Below are positions 60,471 through 64,000 of a stretch of DNA of 64,000 nt, piece after piece. Source of the stretch: Bacillus sp. RO1 (lineage in GTDB: Bacteria > Bacillota > Bacilli > Bacillales > Bacillaceae_I). Every line of letters starts with the position of its first letter. Positions within the stretch are counted from its first letter, which is position 1. Location: NCBI RefSeq assembly GCF_012524115.1, contig NZ_JAAZWB010000090.1, positions 1-64,000 of the forward strand. The letters are read 5' to 3'. The notes under the pieces are model-generated. The model made no database searches. It was given only the letters and a program-made list of their open reading frames with translations, and had not been told where the DNA came from. Position numbers and translations under genes: made by a program.

Positions 60471-60530
60471 ACATGTTTGTGGGTCCTGTGCGGCCGGGTG
60501 GGAGAGGGAAACTGAATAAGGTGTTTTTTT

Positions 60531-61829
60531 ATGCTTCAATGGATGAAGAATTCATTTGATTTGGCTGGTCATGAGACGACTTTAAAGCGTGAAATGATGG
60601 CCGGAATGATCTCTTTCTTTACCATTGTGTACATTATTGCTGTTAATGCAACGATTCTTGCAGAAGCAGGTATTCCGATGGAAGCCGGAATCATCGCCAC
60701 TATCCTCACTTGTGTAGTGGGATGTTGGCTGATGGGATTTTGGGCAAATGCGCCAATCATCCTTGTTCCTGGCATGGGAATTAACGCGATGTTTACCTAT
60801 ACGTTGGTTCACTCTATGGGATTAACCTGGCAAGAAGCATTGGGCGTTGTAGTGGTTTCTGGTGTGATAGTAACGATTATTTCGTTTACAAAACTTGCAC
60901 AAGTGCTGCTCGAGGCGATTCCAAGCTCTTTAAAGCATGCGATTACGGTTGGGTTGGGATTATTTTTAACCCTGATTGGTTTAGAAAAAGGCGGTCTTAT
61001 AGTAAAGGGTGAAAATTCTCTATTATCATTAGGGGATGTTTCTAATCCTTATGTGGTTGCCACAATTCTTACTGTTATTTTAGCCGTTACGTTATTTATG
61101 CGAAATGTCCCAGCGAACTTTTTGATTAGTATCGTTGCTGGTACAATTATCGCTGCTGCTTTGGGAGTGGTAAACTTCTCTGATATTGGTGGAGGAAGTG
61201 CTTTACCGTTGGATAGCTATCTTTCCTTATTTGGTGCCGTTTCATTTGCAAAGATTGGAGAGTTCACGTTTTTAGTGGCTGTCTTCTCTTTAACGATGGT
61301 TCTTCTGTTTGAGAACATCGGGCTTATTAACGGACACCTGGGAATGATTAACCGCCCTGAAAAGTTCAAACGTTCTTTCCAAGCTAACGGAATCTCCATT
61401 TTAACTAGTGGATTTTTCGGTACCAGCCCTACCGTTTCAACAGTGGAAACGGCAGCAGGTATTGCCGCTGGCGGAAGAACCGGTGTAACAGCTATAACGA
61501 CAGGAAGCTTATTTTTGCTTTCCATTTTTGCGATTCCCTTCATTAAAATAATTCCTGGCAGTGCGATCGCGCCAATCTTGATGATCATCGGTGTACTGAT
61601 GCTTCAATCAGTGAAACAGATCGACTTCCAAGACCTTTCTGAAGGGTTCCCTGCGTTCCTAGTAATTGTAATGATACCATTCTCTTACTCTATCGCAGAC
61701 GGAATTGCATTCGGATTCATTGCCTACCCGCTCATGAAGCTGGTGTTAGGCAAAGCAAAAGAAGTCTCCGCCCCACTCTACGTGATTGCGGCACTCTTCT
61801 TCCTGACGTTCCTGACAAATGTACATTGA
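60531..61829 (+). CDS. NCS2/AzgA-family purine permease (PbuG/PbuO-like)
   Basis: 432 residues, about twelve hydrophobic segments. Family motifs are AGMISFFTIVYIIAVNATILAEAG (split over residues 24-47), ANAPIILVPGMGINAMFTY and SPTVSTVETAAGIAAGGRTG. It imports hypoxanthine, guanine or adenine with protons. AAGGTG lies seven bases before the ATG and a sigma-A promoter upstream. The exact purine (PbuG versus PbuO) is not decided. No riboswitch is present in the short leader, unlike the nupG gene of this window. Confidence 0.88.
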   Translation: MLQWMKNSFDLAGHETTLKREMMAGMISFFTIVYIIAVNATILAEAGIPMEAGIIATILTCVVGCWLMGFWANAPIILVPGMGINAMFTYTLVHSMGLTWQEALGVVVVSGVIVTIISFTKLAQVLLEAIPSSLKHAITVGLGLFLTLIGLEKGGLIVKGENSLLSLGDVSNPYVVATILTVILAVTLFMRNVPANFLISIVAGTIIAAALGVVNFSDIGGGSALPLDSYLSLFGAVSFAKIGEFTFLVAVFSLTMVLLFENIGLINGHLGMINRPEKFKRSFQANGISILTSGFFGTSPTVSTVETAAGIAAGGRTGVTAITTGSLFLLSIFAIPFIKIIPGSAIAPILMIIGVLMLQSVKQIDFQDLSEGFPAFLVIVMIPFSYSIADGIAFGFIAYPLMKLVLGKAKEVSAPLYVIAALFFLTFLTNVH

Positions 61830-61890
61830 TGGTTCGAAGATTGATTTTAGATTAATTGATATATATGAGTAGAAAGATATGAAAAAAAAA

Positions 61891-61918
61891 TCCTTGAGGG
61901 GGTCAGACCCCTCAAGGA
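61891..61918. terminator. bidirectional terminator between the permease and NUDIX genes
   Basis: 11-bp perfect stem TCCTTGAGGGG / CCCCTCAAGGA, flanked by A9 on the left and T6 on the right. Confidence 0.9.
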
Positions 61919-61982
61919 TTTTTTAAATTAGCGTCGAATACTAAATGGTTACACCAAATTTCCCTTTTTTCAAATTCATCCT

Positions 61983-62432
61983 TCACCGGACAAACGCCTC
62001 ACGTCGGTCTGAAAACGCATCGACGAGCCATCTTGGATGCATTGGCAAGAGGTCATGCGGCAATTTGTTTGGAGCAAAGAATTCAAGCTCAATCAATGCA
62101 GGGTCCTTCTTAGTTGTAGTCCCTCCCGTAATTTCCGCTTCGAAATAGGATGTGACAAACTGAACTAAGCGCCCATCCGGATATTCGAAGGTTTGTGATT
62201 CTGGGTCAGAGTACACTCCAATCAGGCGGTACGGATCGACCACCAGTCCTGTATCTTGATACACCTCGCGCACAGCCGCTTCCTCTACTGTCTCCCCTGG
62301 CTCAACATGCCCTGCTGGAATGGTCCATAGACCCACATCTGCTCGCTTTTGTAATAAGATTCTTTTTTGTTCATCAAAGATGATCACTGCTACTGCAGGA
62401 TACATGCTAATCTGTTTTTGTTTATTCATCAT
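61983..62432 (-). CDS. NUDIX hydrolase with an altered Nudix box
   Basis: 149 residues, NUDIX fold. The box reads GHVEPGETVEEAAVREVYQD then TGL. The glycine, first glutamate and RE are kept, but the paired glutamates of the RExxEExGU part are replaced by Gln and Asp. The remaining catalytic glutamate should still bind metal, so the enzyme may be slower or have another specificity. It would hydrolyse a nucleoside diphosphate derivative. AGGAG precedes the ATG. Confidence 0.85.
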   Translation of the reverse strand: MMNKQKQISMYPAVAVIIFDEQKRILLQKRADVGLWTIPAGHVEPGETVEEAAVREVYQDTGLVVDPYRLIGVYSDPESQTFEYPDGRLVQFVTSYFEAEITGGTTTKKDPALIELEFFAPNKLPHDLLPMHPRWLVDAFSDRREAFVR

Positions 62433-62602
62433 AGGAATACTCCTAACACTACTTTTTTACCTAGTCTAACGCGGTCGCACGCCACTTTCAACGGAAAGCC
62501 CGAGGCATAGCCAAAAATAGGTCTTTATTCCAAATAAATTATTCCATATTGTTCTTATTTGTGGTTAGATGCTACCAATCTCACTCTCTACCCCCATAAA
62601 AA

Positions 62603-62630
62603 AACCAGCGTCCTATTAAACACGCTGGTT
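62603..62630 (-). terminator. terminator overlapping the end of the 105-residue gene
   Basis: Minus strand AACCAGCGT / ACGCTGGTT, ten-base loop, then TTTTT. The 5' arm encodes the last residues of the gene. Confidence 0.82.
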
Positions 62631-62933
62631 CATTCCATTCATCGTTCGAATCTCTTCTTTTGTCACGTCCGTACCCAGTTCATATATGGCTACGATAATT
62701 TTATCAAGGATTAATTGTTGCTTGTCTCGATGTTCCTGGGTGCTTTTTTCATTTAACGGGCTTTTAAATGCATCTGGACTATATTCTGTCCTATGCAGTT
62801 CCTCAAAAAGTCTCTCAATCTCATGAATTTCTTCCTGTGTTGCAAGGACTTCATAATATTTAACCTGATCGTCAAATGGTTCCCGGTGAATTTGACCCGT
62901 CTCCATTGTTACATAGTACATAAACTTGTCCAA
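62616..62933 (-). CDS. small cytoplasmic protein, 105 residues, unknown function
   Basis: Acidic protein that begins with a beta strand pair (FMYYVTMETGQIHREPFDD), then a long helix (ATQEEIHEIERLFEELHRTE) and ends with a helix (KQQLILDKIIVAIYELG). It looks like a member of a conserved bacillar family, but I cannot name it. The start is TTG, with GGAGGG seven bases upstream. It follows the 37-residue gene by 30 bases, so they are probably co-transcribed. Confidence 0.7.
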   Translation of the reverse strand: MDKFMYYVTMETGQIHREPFDDQVKYYEVLATQEEIHEIERLFEELHRTEYSPDAFKSPLNEKSTQEHRDKQQLILDKIIVAIYELGTDVTKEEIRTMNGMNQRV

Positions 62934-62963
62934 CGGAATTCCCTCCTTTCAAACACCATATCA

Positions 62964-63077
62964 TTACGCACTTTTTGTGCTGGTGGACGAGCTTTTTCTT
63001 TCTTTATAATAACGGAATCCTTCTTTCACCAATATCGGCAACACCGCAACAAATACTCTTTTAAATAATTTACTCAT
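62964..63077 (-). CDS. 37-residue basic membrane-associated small protein
   Basis: MSKLFKRVFVAVLPILVKEG then FRYYKERKSSSTSTKSA. A basic amphipathic start, a short hydrophobic stretch (VFVAVLPILV) and a basic serine-rich tail suggest membrane association. AAGGAGG stands seven bases before the ATG. It is first in a two-gene unit with the 105-residue protein. Confidence 0.6.
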   Translation of the reverse strand: MSKLFKRVFVAVLPILVKEGFRYYKERKSSSTSTKSA

Positions 63078-63211
63078 TCTATCGCCTCCTTGTATTTATA
63101 GTGATGTAATACCCGCAGTCTTAACGCATAAAACAAAATCATTTTTTACTAGAGCACATTCAAGAGCATATTATTAGTTTTAATTCAAAGTATTGTGGTA
63201 TATATTTGTTA

Positions 63212-63235
63212 TACAGGAGATGAACATCACCTGTA
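63212..63235. promoter_or_regulatory. 24-bp inverted repeat upstream of the DUF4397 gene
   Basis: TACAGG-A-GATG-AA-CATC-A-CCTGTA: ten pairs and one symmetric A-A mismatch. It stands 30 bases before the TTG start, so it may be an operator or a 5' leader hairpin. I see no clear promoter partner. Confidence 0.45.
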
Positions 63236-63264
63236 CATAAATTATACAAAAGGGAGAGATTTGA

Positions 63265-64000
63265 TTGAAGAAGTTACGTTTATTGATTGCAGGTATCGCA
63301 AGTATTTTGGCATTTTCGGTATTAGGAAGCTTTGCAAATGCAGATGACCAAGCAATGGTTCGTATCATTCACGCTTCACCTGATGCCCCGGCAGTTGATG
63401 TTTATGTAAATGGCGAAGCAACAGTGGAAAATGCAGAATTCAAAGCAGCTACTGATTATATGAACCTGCCAGCAGGAACGCACAAAGTGGAAATCTATGC
63501 AGCTGGAACAATGGGCGAAGCAGATCCGGTTATCGCTACTGATTTAACAGTTGAAGCAGGAATGTCTTATACTGTTGCAGCAATCAACACAGTGGAAAAC
63601 CTTGAATTATCCGTTACAACTGATGACAACATGGTAGCGGAAGGCCAATCAAAAATTCGTGTAGGTCACTTCTCACCTGATGCACCTGCAGTAAATGTTG
63701 GATTAATCGGTGGAGATGACGTATTCTCTGGTGCTGAATTTAAAGCAGTAACAGATTACATGACACTAGATGCTGGAACGTATGATTTAGAGGTTCGTAC
63801 TGCTGATGGTGGAGAGCAAGTATTAGACTTGTCTGGTACAATGCTTGAGGAAAATAAAGTTTACTCTGTGTATGCAATCAACACAGTAGACAGCATTGAA
63901 GTACTATTACTAGAAGATAACACGATGATGCCAAGCGAAATGCCTCAAACAGGTATGGGTGGCGCTTCCCAATCTAATGGAATGAACTCTTGGGCTTTGA
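63265..64000 (+). CDS. secreted DUF4397 protein with sortase-like signal (partial)
   Basis: At least 245 codons, continuing past the right edge. Signal peptide (LRLLIAGIASILAFSVLGSF, cleaved near ANA), two DUF4397 repeats starting MVRIIHASPDAPAVDVYVNG and IRVGHFSPDAPAVNVGLIGG, then a MPQTG motif at residues 226-230 that resembles an LPxTG sorting signal. The following GMGGASQSN linker would lead to a membrane helix beyond the edge. The TTG start follows GGGAG by eight bases. It is likely a wall-anchored surface protein. Confidence 0.85.
   Translation, partial: MKKLRLLIAGIASILAFSVLGSFANADDQAMVRIIHASPDAPAVDVYVNGEATVENAEFKAATDYMNLPAGTHKVEIYAAGTMGEADPVIATDLTVEAGMSYTVAAINTVENLELSVTTDDNMVAEGQSKIRVGHFSPDAPAVNVGLIGGDDVFSGAEFKAVTDYMTLDAGTYDLEVRTADGGEQVLDLSGTMLEENKVYSVYAINTVDSIEVLLLEDNTMMPSEMPQTGMGGASQSNGMNSWAL

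Noticed and set aside
60471-60530. Purine riboswitch before the NCS2 permease
   Set aside because: Only about 55 bases separate the -10 box from the ATG, and no CTACC-type core or P1 pairing is present.

Overview
The window looks like the chromosome of an endospore-forming Bacillaceae (Bacillus-like) bacterium. The evidence is low-GC coding with GGAGG-type ribosome sites, frequent TTG/GTG starts, intrinsic terminators with long T runs, and many genes that match the Bacillus subtilis yfj-yfk-yfl neighbourhood: the rlmD/yfjO and yfjP pair, pdaA (yfjS), yfkAB, yfkD, yfkH, yfkK and the yflG-type methionine aminopeptidase. The backbone is therefore ordinary Bacillus synteny, interrupted by accessory operons and unusually rich intergenic repeats. 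I saw no rRNA, tRNA, CRISPR array, transposase or prophage.

Layout. 1-3.7 kb: a repeat island with a MITE-like element, a CcpA-type sugar-binding lipoprotein gene, a 52-bp tandem array, a Gfo/Idh oxidoreductase and a DUF1456 gene. 3.7-10.6 kb: a tightly overlapped five-gene signalling operon on the minus strand: Hpt-REC-GGDEF-REC protein, HEAT-repeat membrane protein, family 2 glycosyltransferase, single-domain response regulator, large hybrid-sensing histidine kinase. It probably couples c-di-GMP and phosphorelay signalling to an exopolysaccharide. 10.7-18 kb: guanine-riboswitch nucleoside transporter, mscL, rlmD/glycosylase pair, pdaA and a class I fumarase. 18-24.4 kb: a GNAT-pentapeptide fusion, a 13-unit palindromic 52-bp array, yfkAB, yfkD and a small-RNA candidate. 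24.4-28.5 kb: CdaR-type regulator and glycolate oxidase glcD-glcF. 28.6-42.1 kb: a secreted cyanophycinase, then an eleven-gene operon for peptidoglycan amino-sugar recovery.

The amino-sugar operon is the most coherent system here. One sigma-A promoter (TTGACA-17-TATACT) with a 17-bp near-perfect dyad next to it drives a BadF-type amino-sugar kinase, a MurR-like RpiR regulator, MurQ, an ABC importer (binding lipoprotein, two permeases, dedicated ATPase), a YesL-like protein, NamZ, NagZ and AnmK. NamZ and NagZ have no visible signal peptide, so the logic appears to be import first, cut inside. That differs from the B. subtilis arrangement of secreted hydrolases plus the MurP phosphotransferase permease.

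42-64 kb holds mostly housekeeping and stress genes: map, OsmC, MFS, an ECF sigma/anti-sigma pair, a ZosA-like P-type ATPase, YihY, an HtrA protease beside an ArlRS/YkoGH-like two-component system, an NCS2 purine permease, NUDIX, and a partial DUF4397 surface protein. Several small genes (19 to 54 codons) are reported from their ribosome sites and terminators.

The most unusual non-coding signal is a set of five intergenic arrays that differ in sequence but share helical phasing. Two have an exact 52-bp period (about five turns) and carry a palindrome in each unit. Two have an exact 21-bp period and one a 20-21-bp period (about two turns). Separately, a family of roughly 130-190 bp palindromic elements occurs four times, with terminal inverted repeats that vary in a compensatory way between copies.
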